A stretch of 64,000 bases of DNA from assembly GCA_947495985.1 (NCBI GenBank), contig CANMBD010000001.1, forward strand, positions 1,702,935 through 1,766,934, given 5' to 3'. The stretch comes from an uncultured Sphingomonadaceae bacterium. GTDB lineage: Bacteria > Pseudomonadota > Alphaproteobacteria > Sphingomonadales > Sphingomonadaceae. The notes below the pieces were generated by a model, which was given only the letters and a program-made list of their open reading frames with translations, was not told the origin of the DNA and did no database searches. A program made the position numbers and the translations under genes. Shown piece after piece: positions 42,091 through 52,082 of this stretch (within the stretch, counting starts at the first letter, position 1; every line of letters starts with the position of its first letter).

Positions 42091-44364
42091 GTGAAGAAAA
42101 ATTTCGCTCGTTCCGCATCCGGCTTTGCACTCGCCATGCTTCTGACAATGCCCTCCCCGCTTTTGGCAGCGGACAACCAGAGCGCCGCACTTGACAATGT
42201 CGAAGATACAGCCGCCGATGAAGTTGACCGCAACATCATTATTGTGACGGCAGAAAAGTTCGGACGGACACTGAAAGAGACCAACACCAGTGTAGCGGTC
42301 CTTACGGGCGAAGAACTCGAAGCACGCAGCGTCGATGACCTTTATGATGCCGTGCTGCGGACACCCAATGTCTCCCAAAGCTTTGGTGAAAAAGGCTTTA
42401 CCATTCGCGGTATTGACCAGCGTCTCGGCGCCGGTGGCGGATTGCTTATCAACACAATTGTTGATGGCGCCTCGCTACCGAATAACCAGTCGACCTTTTT
42501 TGGCCCTTATTCGGCATGGGACATCGGCCAGATCGAAATATTGCGCGGACCACAAGGCACGACCCAGGGCCGCAATGCCATTGGCGGCGCAATCATCATC
42601 AACTCTGCCGATCCCGATTTAAACGATTTTGGTGCCAAGGCGCGCGGACAATATGCCGAGCTGAACAGCTATCAACTGGCCGGAGCCGTGAACCTGCCGA
42701 TTGTGCAGGACGTGCTTGCCCTTCGTCTCTCGGTTGATCAGCGTGAAAGCGATGGCTGGGTTTTCAATCCGACGCGCGACGAAGACTATGACAGACGAGA
42801 AGCATTCACAGCTCGCGGTAAGTTGCTGTTCCAGCCATTCGACAATTTCAGCGCAAAATATACGCTCAGCTATACCGATAGCACCGGAGGAGAGGATCTT
42901 GTGGATTTTGCAACCTTCCCGGATCAACGGATCAACACGTCCAACCTGGATGCGGAAGAAGGGTCCAAGCATCTCATAAACACACTGGAACTGAACTGGT
43001 CGCCCATCGATTCCGTTACAATTACATCTCTGTCCACCTATTACGAGCATGACTATGTAAGGATAGAAGATCTTGATAACAGCGCGGCCGACACCGGGGG
43101 GCTGGATCGCACACAGGATGACGACAGTTTCGTGCAGGAAATACGTGCTCGCTATGATGATGGCGGCCCTTTGCGGGCCATCATCGGTGGTTATTATGGC
43201 ACGTTCGATAATTTCGGCGAAGATAGTTTTTTCGTCCCGACCGCTTTTCTGACCCCGCAGCTGCCCCCCGGTTTGATTTTCCAAGACCGGTTTTTCGCGA
43301 CAGAAGAAGAGAATATCGCTTTTTTTGGTGAAGCCGAATTTGACATTACGGACAGGCTGACGCTGATTGCGGGCGCACGCTATGACGACGAGACCCGTGA
43401 CTTTTCAGCATTGACCCAATCCACAACCGACAATCCGGTGGTCATTCCTTTTCTTCCGGCAGATGAACTGATCGAAAACAGCACCAGCTACGATGCGTTT
43501 CTGCCAAAATTCGGCCTTCGTTACGATATTTCAGATTATGTGACGGCCGGTTTCACCGCGCAAAGAGCATATCGCGCCGGCGGCACCGGTGTTGCGACGG
43601 TCAGCGGACAGATAGCGGAGTTCGATCCGGAATATACCTGGAATTATGAAGGTTCACTAAGAGCCTCCACGGCCGATGGCACATTCGCTGTTGATGCCAA
43701 TATCTTCTACACCGATTGGTCCGATCAGATTGTCAATCAGATTACCGAATTTGGGCGCGCGAATGGAATCCCGCTAGATACTATTCCGGTCAATGCCGGA
43801 AATTCGGAACTTTATGGTTTTGAGCTATCTTTGGAAGCCAGGCCGAGCCCGTCACTTACGCTGTTCGGGTCTTTGGGATACGTAAGCACCGAGTTTACTG
43901 ATTTTGTGACCACATCAGAAGAACTGACCGGCAACCGTTTCAACAACGCCTCGCCTTACAGCGCAAGCGCAGGCTTCAATTGGAGAAACGAAGGCGGATT
44001 CCGTGTATCGGGAGACGTCAATCTGCGCGATGGCTTTTTCTCAGTGAGCACCAATGATCCCACCCGCGTGACGTTCGAACCCGTTTTGGACGATGCCGGC
44101 GCCGTAATCGGACAACGCGAAACGTGCAGTTTCACACCGTGTAATGACCCGCAAACCAAAGTACCTGCGTCGGTCGTGGTCAATATGAAAGCGGGATATG
44201 AGGCAGAAAGCTGGTCGATATTCGCCTTTGCCCGCAACCTTCTTGATGAAGACTATCTTACACAACGTAACGCACCCGGCGGCTTCGGCGGATCAAGCCA
44301 GGTACGCACCGGTGAACCGCGCGTTGTGGGTGTTGAATTTAATGTGCGCTTCGGGGGAATCTGA
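42091..44364 (+). CDS. TonB-dependent siderophore-type receptor
   Basis: 757 residues from GTG 42091. Signal peptide to about residue 28 (MLLTMPSPLLAA). The plug domain has NIIIVTAEKFGRTLKETNTSVAV and IEILRGPQGTTQGRNAIGGAIIINSADP; the barrel ends in VEFNVRFGGI. Ferric-siderophore import is inferred from the Fur box ahead and the divergent PepSY-type gene. The plug itself is of the general sphingomonad type, so the ligand is uncertain. Confidence 0.92.
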   Translation: MKKNFARSASGFALAMLLTMPSPLLAADNQSAALDNVEDTAADEVDRNIIIVTAEKFGRTLKETNTSVAVLTGEELEARSVDDLYDAVLRTPNVSQSFGEKGFTIRGIDQRLGAGGGLLINTIVDGASLPNNQSTFFGPYSAWDIGQIEILRGPQGTTQGRNAIGGAIIINSADPDLNDFGAKARGQYAELNSYQLAGAVNLPIVQDVLALRLSVDQRESDGWVFNPTRDEDYDRREAFTARGKLLFQPFDNFSAKYTLSYTDSTGGEDLVDFATFPDQRINTSNLDAEEGSKHLINTLELNWSPIDSVTITSLSTYYEHDYVRIEDLDNSAADTGGLDRTQDDDSFVQEIRARYDDGGPLRAIIGGYYGTFDNFGEDSFFVPTAFLTPQLPPGLIFQDRFFATEEENIAFFGEAEFDITDRLTLIAGARYDDETRDFSALTQSTTDNPVVIPFLPADELIENSTSYDAFLPKFGLRYDISDYVTAGFTAQRAYRAGGTGVATVSGQIAEFDPEYTWNYEGSLRASTADGTFAVDANIFYTDWSDQIVNQITEFGRANGIPLDTIPVNAGNSELYGFELSLEARPSPSLTLFGSLGYVSTEFTDFVTTSEELTGNRFNNASPYSASAGFNWRNEGGFRVSGDVNLRDGFFSVSTNDPTRVTFEPVLDDAGAVIGQRETCSFTPCNDPQTKVPASVVVNMKAGYEAESWSIFAFARNLLDEDYLTQRNAPGGFGGSSQVRTGEPRVVGVEFNVRFGGI

Positions 44365-44461
44365 TTATCGATCAGTGTCCCTTTTTAGGCAGATATCCTG
44401 TTTAGTCTCTGTTGTCGCCCAATCAGCCACGCCAACTTGACTTGTCGCGACGCAGCAAATC

Positions 44462-45874
44462 TCAGAACTTGTATTTTGCCGACATCTGGACTTTCTGCAA
44501 ATTGCCCGAAGCGCCATCTTCGATCCGGCGTTTGGCGTACATATATTCGATCCCGATATCGAGCGGTGCAACTGGAGAGTAAACCAGATTGCCGAACACA
44601 TTCCAGCTTTCATCGGTTACCAGACCTGTCGTCAGCAAGACCGGGTTATCCGCCTTGAAGTAAGACCCGGAGAGTGTAGAGCGCCACTTGTCGTTCCAGA
44701 AATGGCGATAGGCAGCAAAACCGGAATAGGTCGCAATCGGAGCCAATGAGCCATCTGCGCGCACGGCCGCGTCATTGACTATGTTAAGCCCGATATAGCG
44801 CCCCAGCCCCTCGCCAGCTGTCGCCATGAATTTGAAATCATCACGTTCGCCGACGTTTAACTTGCCGGACAGGCTGACCCCATATCCAAAGCTGCTGTCA
44901 TTGATCAGACCGAAATCATCCTCGTTAACACGCAGCACACGGCCGATCGCAGCCGCGGTCAGATGACCAAATTCGCCTTTGTGATTATAGCGCACCACCA
45001 TGTCCGGCAGGCTGTCATCACCGGCGACAATCCGGGCGCCCGTCGGTGTTGTAATCGTGGTTTCGGGCTGTTCGAGAGCGATCTGGAGACCGCCATTTGT
45101 ATAGCGGATCATTGGCTGCCGGTCGAAAACGGTGCCCGGCGTGGGGCCAATAAAGTCCATCGCTTCCGGCAAGGCGCTGACATCCTGAAAAGTCGACCAG
45201 GTTTGGCCGAAGAGCCAGTTATCAAAGGTTATATAGGCCTGCCTTACACGCGGGGCGAAACTGTTGGAAATTCGTTCGTCCCCACCGCTTGTGACCATGA
45301 AGTCCAGTTCTATGTGCGATCCGATCTTATGGTCATCGCCCACATCAGTCTCTGTTTTCAGAAAAAAACGGGTCTGGCGTGCGCTAAAGTCCGTGTCAAA
45401 ACCGGATGCTTCGCCGCCAACCGGGATTGCTCCGGGAATCAGAAAATCTCTTGCGATGCTGCCCGATGGCACCTGGCCGCCGCTGGTCCGCTCCGTAATC
45501 ACATCCAGCTTCACATAGCCACCATAAGTTACGCGCGTTTTGCCAACATTAAAGCCATTGGCATCATCGGCTTGCTCGGCAACTTTCTGCGTAACCGCGG
45601 CCTGCTCAGCAATCTTGCTTTCCACCGCCGTCGTCCGTTCGGCCAGAGCTCTCGTCTCGTCAATGGCTTGCCTTGCCTGCTCGGCCGCAGCGACATCACT
45701 GGCAGAGCCGGCCTGTTCCTTCGCGTCCATTCGTTCAATCAGCCCCGTAACCAGAGCCTCCAACCGGTCCAGCCGGGCATCTACATCTTTATTTTGCGCC
45801 CATGCAGGAGAAGCACCGAGTATCGTGGCAGATAATAATATCCCTTTGATGACATTCTTTCCAGCTTGCGCCAT
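44462..45874 (-). CDS. DcaP-like outer-membrane porin
   Basis: 470 residues. Signal peptide ending SPAWAQ (about 26). A coiled coil (about 30-100: DARLDRLEALVTGLIERMDA ...) is followed by a 16-strand-like barrel beginning VTYGGYVKLDVI and ending MSAKYKF with C-terminal Phe. DcaP-like trimeric porins let negatively charged small molecules through. It is divergent from acs, and the 150-bp promoter between holds a dyad, so acetate or another carboxylate is a possible cargo. Confidence 0.88.
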   Translation of the reverse strand: MAQAGKNVIKGILLSATILGASPAWAQNKDVDARLDRLEALVTGLIERMDAKEQAGSASDVAAAEQARQAIDETRALAERTTAVESKIAEQAAVTQKVAEQADDANGFNVGKTRVTYGGYVKLDVITERTSGGQVPSGSIARDFLIPGAIPVGGEASGFDTDFSARQTRFFLKTETDVGDDHKIGSHIELDFMVTSGGDERISNSFAPRVRQAYITFDNWLFGQTWSTFQDVSALPEAMDFIGPTPGTVFDRQPMIRYTNGGLQIALEQPETTITTPTGARIVAGDDSLPDMVVRYNHKGEFGHLTAAAIGRVLRVNEDDFGLINDSSFGYGVSLSGKLNVGERDDFKFMATAGEGLGRYIGLNIVNDAAVRADGSLAPIATYSGFAAYRHFWNDKWRSTLSGSYFKADNPVLLTTGLVTDESWNVFGNLVYSPVAPLDIGIEYMYAKRRIEDGASGNLQKVQMSAKYKF

Positions 45875-45938
45875 GATCCATCCTCTCTGTTATTTTGACC
45901 GAGAATGTCAGGCGATCAGGGACAAGAAAATTAGCCAA

Positions 45939-45953
45939 TGGTCTATACGACCA
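45939..45953. promoter_or_regulatory. Dyad in the porin/acs divergent promoter
   Basis: TGGTC-TATAC-GACCA, with AAT flanks extending symmetry on one side. It lies 72 bp before acs and 65 bp before the porin gene. It could be the binding site of the CrbR-like regulator encoded after acs; that is inference from position. Confidence 0.4.
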
Positions 45954-46024
45954 ATGTCGCATTCAATACGGATAGGTATTTCGAATATAATCGCATGGAA
46001 AACCATATAGGCGGGAGGATGATG

Positions 46025-47989
46025 ATGTCAGACAGTTTGGAAGTAGCAAAGGATGGGCCGGAAACCATTGCTTCTCCTCGGCAGGACGCCGAAAGCCATT
46101 GTACAGCAGAAGATTATAATCGCATGTACGCCCAGAGTCTTTCTGATCCGGACGCTTTCTGGTCTGGTCAATCCAAACGCCTGGACTGGATGGAGTCTCC
46201 TGCGACAATAGCGAACTGGTCTTATGATCCTGTCGATATCAAGTGGTTTGAAGACGGGGTTCTCAACATCTGCCACAATGCGGTGGACCGGCATGTAGCA
46301 GCCGGCCGAGGAGATGTAACAGCCTTGATCTTTGAGCCGGATGACCCTGAAGGGGCTGGTCGGACGTTAAGCTATGCCGAACTGCTAGCTGAAGTCATTC
46401 GCATGGCCGGCGCGCTCAAAAAACTGGGCGTGAAGAAAGGCGACCGGGTTACAATCTATATGCCGATGATCGTCGAGGGTGCGGTCGCGATGCTGGCCTG
46501 CGCGCGCATTGGCGCGATCCATTCGGTCGTGTTTGGCGGCTTCTCTCCCGATGCGCTGGCTGGACGAATTGAAGATTGTCAGAGCAAGTTCGTCGTGTGC
46601 GCTGATGCCGGGCTACGCGGCGGCAAGCCGGTACCCCTGAAAAGCAACGTTGATGCCGCACTGGAGAAGGACGGCGCGGATGTAGATGCGGTGCTGGTCA
46701 TAAATCATACCGGCAGCGATATCGCGATGACCGAGGGCCGCGACCACTGGTATCATGAAGTGGCCGCCGATGTACCATCAGACTGCCCGTGCGAGCCAAT
46801 GAATGCGGAAGATCCTCTGTTCATCCTCTATACGTCCGGCTCGACCGGCAAACCCAAGGGCGTGCTGCATACGACCGGCGGCTATGCGGTGTGGGTGGCC
46901 ACTACCTTCCACTATGTCTTTGACTATAAACCAGGCGAGGTCTTCTGGTGCTCAGCAGATATCGGCTGGGTCACAGGACATAGCTATATCGTTTACGGAC
47001 CGCTGATCAATGGCGCGACCGAGGTCATGTTTGAAGGCGTGCCCAACTATCCCGACCACGGCCGCTTCTGGGAAGTAGTCGCCAAGCATAAGGTCAATAT
47101 CTTCTATACCGCGCCGACAGCCATCCGCGCGCTGATGCGCGAAGGAGATGCGCCGGTTAAAGCCCACGACCGTTCTTCCATTCGCCTGCTGGGCACAGTG
47201 GGCGAACCGATTAACCCGGAAGCCTGGCGCTGGTATTATGATGTGGTGGGCGAAGCCAAATCACCGATTATCGATACCTGGTGGCAAACCGAAACCGGCG
47301 GAGTGATGATCACCACTCTGCCCGGCGCCCACGGAATGAAGCCCGGCAGTGCCGGCAAGCCATTCTTCGGCATCCAGCCGCAACTGGTCGACAATGAAGG
47401 CGCTGTGCTGGATGGGGCCACAGATGGAAATCTGTGCATTACCGCAAGCTGGCCGGGTCAGGCGCGCAGCGTCTATGGTGACCATGAACGCTTTATCCAG
47501 ACCTATTTCGCCACCTATAAAGGCAAATATTTCACCGGTGACGGCTGCCGCCGTGATGGTGATGACTATTACTGGATTACTGGCCGGGTCGATGATGTGA
47601 TCAATGTTTCCGGCCACCGTATGGGCACAGCCGAAGTCGAAAGCGCGCTGGTTTCTCACCCCAAGGTCGCCGAGGCAGCCGTTGTCGGCTATCCGCATGA
47701 TATCAAGGGTCAGGGCATTTACTGCTATGTCACGCTGAATGCCGGTGAGGAGGCCGATGACGCATTTACCACCGAACTTAGAAACCATGTGCGAACAGAG
47801 ATCGGTCCCATTGCAACTCCTGACCATCTCCACTTCACCCCGGGCCTTCCCAAGACACGCTCCGGCAAAATCATGCGCCGAATCTTGCGCAAAATAGCGG
47901 AAAACGACTTCGGCACACTTGGCGACACCTCAACACTTGCAGATCCGACAGTCGTCGACACACTCATCGACGGAAGGATGAACAGATAG
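46025..47989 (+). CDS. acs: Acetyl-CoA synthetase
   Basis: 654 residues from the third of three in-frame ATGs (46025), 6 nt after GGGAGG. Acs-type N-terminal domain ([16 protein letters not shown]). The AMP-binding P-loop is [13 protein letters not shown], then WWQTETGG, and the C-terminal domain ends with the acetylation-site motif [16 protein letters not shown]. It activates acetate to acetyl-CoA with ATP. The stop lies 3 bp before the response-regulator gene, so the two are co-transcribed. Confidence 0.97.
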   Translation: MSDSLEVAKDGPETIASPRQDAESHCTAEDYNRMYAQSLSDPDAFWSGQSKRLDWMESPATIANWSYDPVDIKWFEDGVLNICHNAVDRHVAAGRGDVTALIFEPDDPEGAGRTLSYAELLAEVIRMAGALKKLGVKKGDRVTIYMPMIVEGAVAMLACARIGAIHSVVFGGFSPDALAGRIEDCQSKFVVCADAGLRGGKPVPLKSNVDAALEKDGADVDAVLVINHTGSDIAMTEGRDHWYHEVAADVPSDCPCEPMNAEDPLFILYTSGSTGKPKGVLHTTGGYAVWVATTFHYVFDYKPGEVFWCSADIGWVTGHSYIVYGPLINGATEVMFEGVPNYPDHGRFWEVVAKHKVNIFYTAPTAIRALMREGDAPVKAHDRSSIRLLGTVGEPINPEAWRWYYDVVGEAKSPIIDTWWQTETGGVMITTLPGAHGMKPGSAGKPFFGIQPQLVDNEGAVLDGATDGNLCITASWPGQARSVYGDHERFIQTYFATYKGKYFTGDGCRRDGDDYYWITGRVDDVINVSGHRMGTAEVESALVSHPKVAEAAVVGYPHDIKGQGIYCYVTLNAGEEADDAFTTELRNHVRTEIGPIATPDHLHFTPGLPKTRSGKIMRRILRKIAENDFGTLGDTSTLADPTVVDTLIDGRMNR

Positions 47990-47992
47990 GCT

Positions 47993-48631
47993 ATGGCCCG
48001 CATCATTATCGCCGATGACCACCCCCTCTTCAGGGGCGCGCTCTGTCAGGCGGTACTGAAACTATGGCCGCAAGCTGAACTGGTGGAAGCGGAAACCGTG
48101 GCCGCGGCCCGTGATGCGGTGAATGCAGAGCCGGCGGACCTGCTGTTGCTTGACCTGCATATGGAAGATAGCGACGGGTTGACCGCCTTGCTGGATTTCC
48201 GCCACGATTTTCCCGCGGTTCCGGTGGTAGTGGTGTCGGCCAGTGAAGAAAGCCGCGTTGTCCGCGCTTGCCAAAGTCTGGGAGCATCCGGCTTCATTCC
48301 CAAATCCGTCGATCTGGATGTCATGCGTGAAGCGCTCGCCCAAATCAGGGATGGCGATGTCTGGTTTGATGCCGACGTTATCGATAATGAAGACGACGCC
48401 ATATTGTTCGAGAAGCTGGCCAGCCTCACCCCGGCGCAGCGGCGTATCTTGAACCTGGTCAGCGAGGGCATGCTGAACAAGCAAATCGCCTATCAGATGG
48501 AGATTAGCGAGGCGACGGTGAAAGCCCATATCACTGCGATTTTCCGCAAGCTGGATGTGGTCAACCGGACACAGGCCGTGCTCGTCGCCAAACAGCTGGA
48601 TGTGGAACTACCAGAAGTGAAATCGGTCTGA
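47993..48631 (+). CDS. LuxR-type response regulator, CrbR/ErdR-like
   Basis: 212 residues. Receiver domain (1-120) with acidic pair ADD at 7-9, phospho-acceptor Asp54 in LLLLDLHMED, Ser in VVVSASEES and Lys in GFIPKSV. The LuxR HTH is at about 145-205 (LTPAQRRILNLVSEGMLNKQIAYQMEISEATVKAHI). CrbR/ErdR proteins activate acs in Vibrio and Pseudomonas in the 'acetate switch'. Here it lies right behind acs and is convergent with a CrbS-like kinase, 2 bp away. Confidence 0.9.
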   Translation: MARIIIADDHPLFRGALCQAVLKLWPQAELVEAETVAAARDAVNAEPADLLLLDLHMEDSDGLTALLDFRHDFPAVPVVVVSASEESRVVRACQSLGASGFIPKSVDLDVMREALAQIRDGDVWFDADVIDNEDDAILFEKLASLTPAQRRILNLVSEGMLNKQIAYQMEISEATVKAHITAIFRKLDVVNRTQAVLVAKQLDVELPEVKSV

Positions 48632-48633
48632 TC

Positions 48634-51600
48634 TCAGGCCTTTCTTAACAACTGGCTGACGAGTGCGCGGAGCGCTGCTGGCGGGGCGGGCTTGATCAGG
48701 CGTTCCACATTCAATGCGTCTGCCGCTTGATTCGTGCGATCAGAATCTTCGGCCGTTACCAAAATGCCCGGCGGGCGCTGTTTCCAATCATCGATCAACT
48801 TTTCGAACAATCGGTCGCCGGTCCAACCACCATCCAGCTGATAGTCGAAAATCACCAAGTCAGGCGGATGGGCAAAAGCCTCAAGGGCCTGCTCCGGCCC
48901 CAGAGCGGTTTTGATATCACAGCCCCAGCGCTCCAGTAATGCCGATAGCGCGTCGAGCGCATCCTGATCATTGTCGATATAGAGCACGGTCTTGCCGGCA
49001 AGTTCCGAAGCGTTCGATTTTCCGCTTTTGACTGGTTTGCCGGAACTGGACTGCGGTTCTACCTGATGGACATGCAGGGAAAATGTGCTGCCTTCGCCAA
49101 GTTTGGATTCAACCGCGATGGCGGTTTTCAGCAAAGCGGCAATACGTTGAGAGATAGACAGCCCCAGACCGGCCCCTTCCCGCTTGATATGCGATCCCAC
49201 TTGCTGAAACTCTTCGAAAATCTTTTCATGTTGCGCTTTTTCGATACCCACCCCCGTATCTGTGACACGAATATCGACAGCATCGACCGCTCCTTTTGCT
49301 TCAAGAGAAACGGAGCCGTTTTCAGTGTAGCGCACGGCGTTGGAGACAAGATTCTGAAGAATGCTGAGCAGCAGATTGCGATCCGTTTCAACCCAAAGAT
49401 CCGTGTCATCTACATACAGTTTCAGCCCTTTTTCCTTTGCCACCCGATTGAATTCCGACCGCAGGTCATCAAATAGCGGGCCAAGAGAGAATCTGGATAT
49501 TTTCGGTTGCAGACCGCCGCCATCCAGCCTGGATATATCAAGCAGGGCACGGAGCAATCGGTCCGCCATTTCGATCGACCGATCAATATCATGCGCCAGT
49601 TTTTTGGCCTTGGGTTGCTGCGCACCGATTTCTTCGTCGAGTGCAGAGGTGAACAATCTGGCGGCGTTCAGGGGCTGCACAAGATCATGGCTGGCCGCCG
49701 CCAGAAAGCGGGTTTTGGAACGGGTTGCTTTTTCCAGCGCACTGTTGGCATCGGTCAACTGTTTGGTGCGTTCCTCAACCTTGGCCTCCAACGCCTGTTC
49801 TGACCGTCTGTCCGCGGTTATATCGGTATAGCTCGTAACATAACCGCCGGTTGGCGTGGGATTGCCCGATATCCGCAATATCCGGCCATCTGCCTGCTCG
49901 CGCTCCTGGGCATGTTTTCGGCCCGCGCGCATATGATCGAGCCGTTTGGCCACCGCCAGAGCAACCTGATCTGGCGCCATGCCATTGCGGCGTAAATTAT
50001 ACCCGATCAGGTCAGATATAGGCCGCCCAATGGTAACCAGATCATTTGGCAGTGAAAACATGTCAACATAGCGGCTGTTCCAGGCAACCAGCTGCATGTC
50101 ATTGTCCACGACCGCGACACCCTGATCAATATTCTCAATCGCCGTCTGCAGCAATTCACCGCTAAATTGCAGGCGCTGAGAGGTTTCATCAAACATCGCA
50201 ACCACCTGTTCCAGTGGTATCGGATCGCCCTCCATGGTCGAACCGATAATCGCCCGGGCAGAAGAAGCGCCCAGTACACCGGAAAGCTGTCGTTCGACCA
50301 TTTCAATCAGACTGTTATCGGCTGGATCCAAATCAGAGTAAGTCCGGCCTATCTGATGCCCCAAATGCTGCATGGCGGTGCGGCTGCGTTCATCGCCAAC
50401 GAACTGACGGAGTAGCAATCGATAATCCGCAACGCGCATTTTCTCGGGCGGTCGGCTGCCATCTGCAGACCGATATTCCATCGTGACGAAAGCGGCCGAC
50501 TGCGCCTTGTCGATGATATTCGTTTGGCTGTTGAGCGAGAATATTACGTAAGCGGCAATGTTGAGGGCCAGACTGATAATGACCGCCGATACCAGCCTGT
50601 CTTCGGCAATCTGGACAATCGGATTGGCATCCAGATAGGTCGGCACAATCAGCAACGCCAGCCATGCAGCAAAACCCAGTATCAGCCCGGCGATCATCCC
50701 GACCCGGTTGCCCTGTTTCCAGAACAGCCCGCCAATCAGTCCGGGCGCAAATTGTGAAACGGCGGCAAAGGAAACGGTACCCAGACCAGCGAGGGTAGAG
50801 GCGCTGCTGATCGTGCGGTAATAGAGATAGGCGAAGAACAGCAGTCCAATGATTGTCAGCCGGCGGATCCACAATAATGACTGGCCAAGCGCCGCATGAT
50901 TGGTTTTGCGGCGATAGAAAAGCGGAACAATCAGGTCATTGGTGATCATGCCTGATAGCGCGACGGTTGTCACAATCACCATGCCGGTCGCGGCCGAAAA
51001 ACCACCGATAAACACAAATATCGCGAGCCAGTCTGCGCCGGTGCTGAGCGGCAACGCCAGCATCAGCATATCCGGGCTTGTCTGTCCGGTGGACAGGAGT
51101 GATGTGCCCGCCACAGTGATCGGGAAAACCACCAGAGCGATCAGAACAAGATAGGCGGGAAATACGTAGCGCATTAAACGATCCGGCCTGTCCTTCTGTG
51201 CTTCGACAATAGTCATGTGAAACTGACGCGGCAAACATAGCGCCGCGCAGGCGGATATCAGGGTCAGTACAACAAAACGGTTATCGAACTGATCGGCATG
51301 GAAAATCTCCCGGAAACCGCTCACAGCATCCGTTTGCACGGTGTCATTTCCGGCGAGCAGAAACAGCGCAAACAGCGCGACCGCCAACAGGGCCAGCATC
51401 TTCACAATCGCCTCGACAGCGATGGTCAAAACCATCCCGCGATTATGCTGCGTCAGATCAATCTGCCGCGCGCCGAATAATATGGAGAATAGCGCCATGA
51501 TGGCTGCGACGCCGAGGACGACATCGTCAGGATTTACGGCTGCGCCAATATCGGGTGACAGTGCGAACAGGGTCTGGCCGACAGATTTCAGCTGCAGCGC

Positions 51601-51990
51601 CACATAGGGCAAAAGACCCACGGTCGCGATGATCGTAACCAGCGCGGCCACGGCCCCGCTTTTCCCGTAGCGCGTGGAGAGAAAGTCGGCGATCGATGTG
51701 CTGTGATGCGATTTGCCGAGTTGCAACGTCCGCGCGACAATGCCGTAGCCCAGCGTGAATAACAGTATCGGACCGAGATAGATGGGCAAAAAATGCCATC
51801 CACTGGACAGGGCCGTGCCGACCGCCCCGTAAAATGTCCAGCTGGTGCAATAGACCGCCAGTGACAGTCCATAAATGCAGGATTTTGAACGCGGTCCAGG
51901 AGAGATACGTCCGCCATCGCCCTTTAACGCCAGCCAGAATAGGCCGACGGAGTAAAGCACCGAAACGGCCAGCGCGATCCACAAGATCAT
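48634..51990 (-). CDS. CrbS/MxtR-like hybrid sensor kinase with sodium:solute symporter domain
   Basis: 1118 residues. The first half (about 1-490) is an SSS-type 12-13 TM transporter domain. A PAS-like region (about 610-730), a coiled coil, HisKA with His768 (AAASHDLVQPLNAARL), HATPase (NLVSNAVRYTENG; DTGVGIEKAQHEKIFEEFQ) and a C-terminal receiver with Asp1049 (VIFDYQLDGG) follow. This is the CrbS/MxtR architecture, which senses acetate or transport and signals to CrbR/ErdR. Start ATG 51990 has GGAGAG upstream. The symporter gene lies upstream on the same strand, separated by a terminator. Confidence 0.93.
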   Translation of the reverse strand: MILWIALAVSVLYSVGLFWLALKGDGGRISPGPRSKSCIYGLSLAVYCTSWTFYGAVGTALSSGWHFLPIYLGPILLFTLGYGIVARTLQLGKSHHSTSIADFLSTRYGKSGAVAALVTIIATVGLLPYVALQLKSVGQTLFALSPDIGAAVNPDDVVLGVAAIMALFSILFGARQIDLTQHNRGMVLTIAVEAIVKMLALLAVALFALFLLAGNDTVQTDAVSGFREIFHADQFDNRFVVLTLISACAALCLPRQFHMTIVEAQKDRPDRLMRYVFPAYLVLIALVVFPITVAGTSLLSTGQTSPDMLMLALPLSTGADWLAIFVFIGGFSAATGMVIVTTVALSGMITNDLIVPLFYRRKTNHAALGQSLLWIRRLTIIGLLFFAYLYYRTISSASTLAGLGTVSFAAVSQFAPGLIGGLFWKQGNRVGMIAGLILGFAAWLALLIVPTYLDANPIVQIAEDRLVSAVIISLALNIAAYVIFSLNSQTNIIDKAQSAAFVTMEYRSADGSRPPEKMRVADYRLLLRQFVGDERSRTAMQHLGHQIGRTYSDLDPADNSLIEMVERQLSGVLGASSARAIIGSTMEGDPIPLEQVVAMFDETSQRLQFSGELLQTAIENIDQGVAVVDNDMQLVAWNSRYVDMFSLPNDLVTIGRPISDLIGYNLRRNGMAPDQVALAVAKRLDHMRAGRKHAQEREQADGRILRISGNPTPTGGYVTSYTDITADRRSEQALEAKVEERTKQLTDANSALEKATRSKTRFLAAASHDLVQPLNAARLFTSALDEEIGAQQPKAKKLAHDIDRSIEMADRLLRALLDISRLDGGGLQPKISRFSLGPLFDDLRSEFNRVAKEKGLKLYVDDTDLWVETDRNLLLSILQNLVSNAVRYTENGSVSLEAKGAVDAVDIRVTDTGVGIEKAQHEKIFEEFQQVGSHIKREGAGLGLSISQRIAALLKTAIAVESKLGEGSTFSLHVHQVEPQSSSGKPVKSGKSNASELAGKTVLYIDNDQDALDALSALLERWGCDIKTALGPEQALEAFAHPPDLVIFDYQLDGGWTGDRLFEKLIDDWKQRPPGILVTAEDSDRTNQAADALNVERLIKPAPPAALRALVSQLLRKA

Positions 51991-52020
51991 AATTCTCTCC
52001 TGCGATGCTTAAAGCAAATA

Positions 52021-52049
52021 AAAAGGGCGACGCCAAGCGCCGCCCTTTT
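52021..52049 (-). terminator. Terminator between symporter and kinase genes
   Basis: AAAAGGGCG / CGCCCTTTT arms, 11-nt loop. On the minus strand the hairpin ends in TTTTTATTTGC. It lies 34 bp after the symporter stop, so the kinase has its own promoter or depends on read-through. Confidence 0.85.
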
Positions 52050-52082
52050 CCTCTCGGGAGGGGAGAATATCACCGGAGAGTA

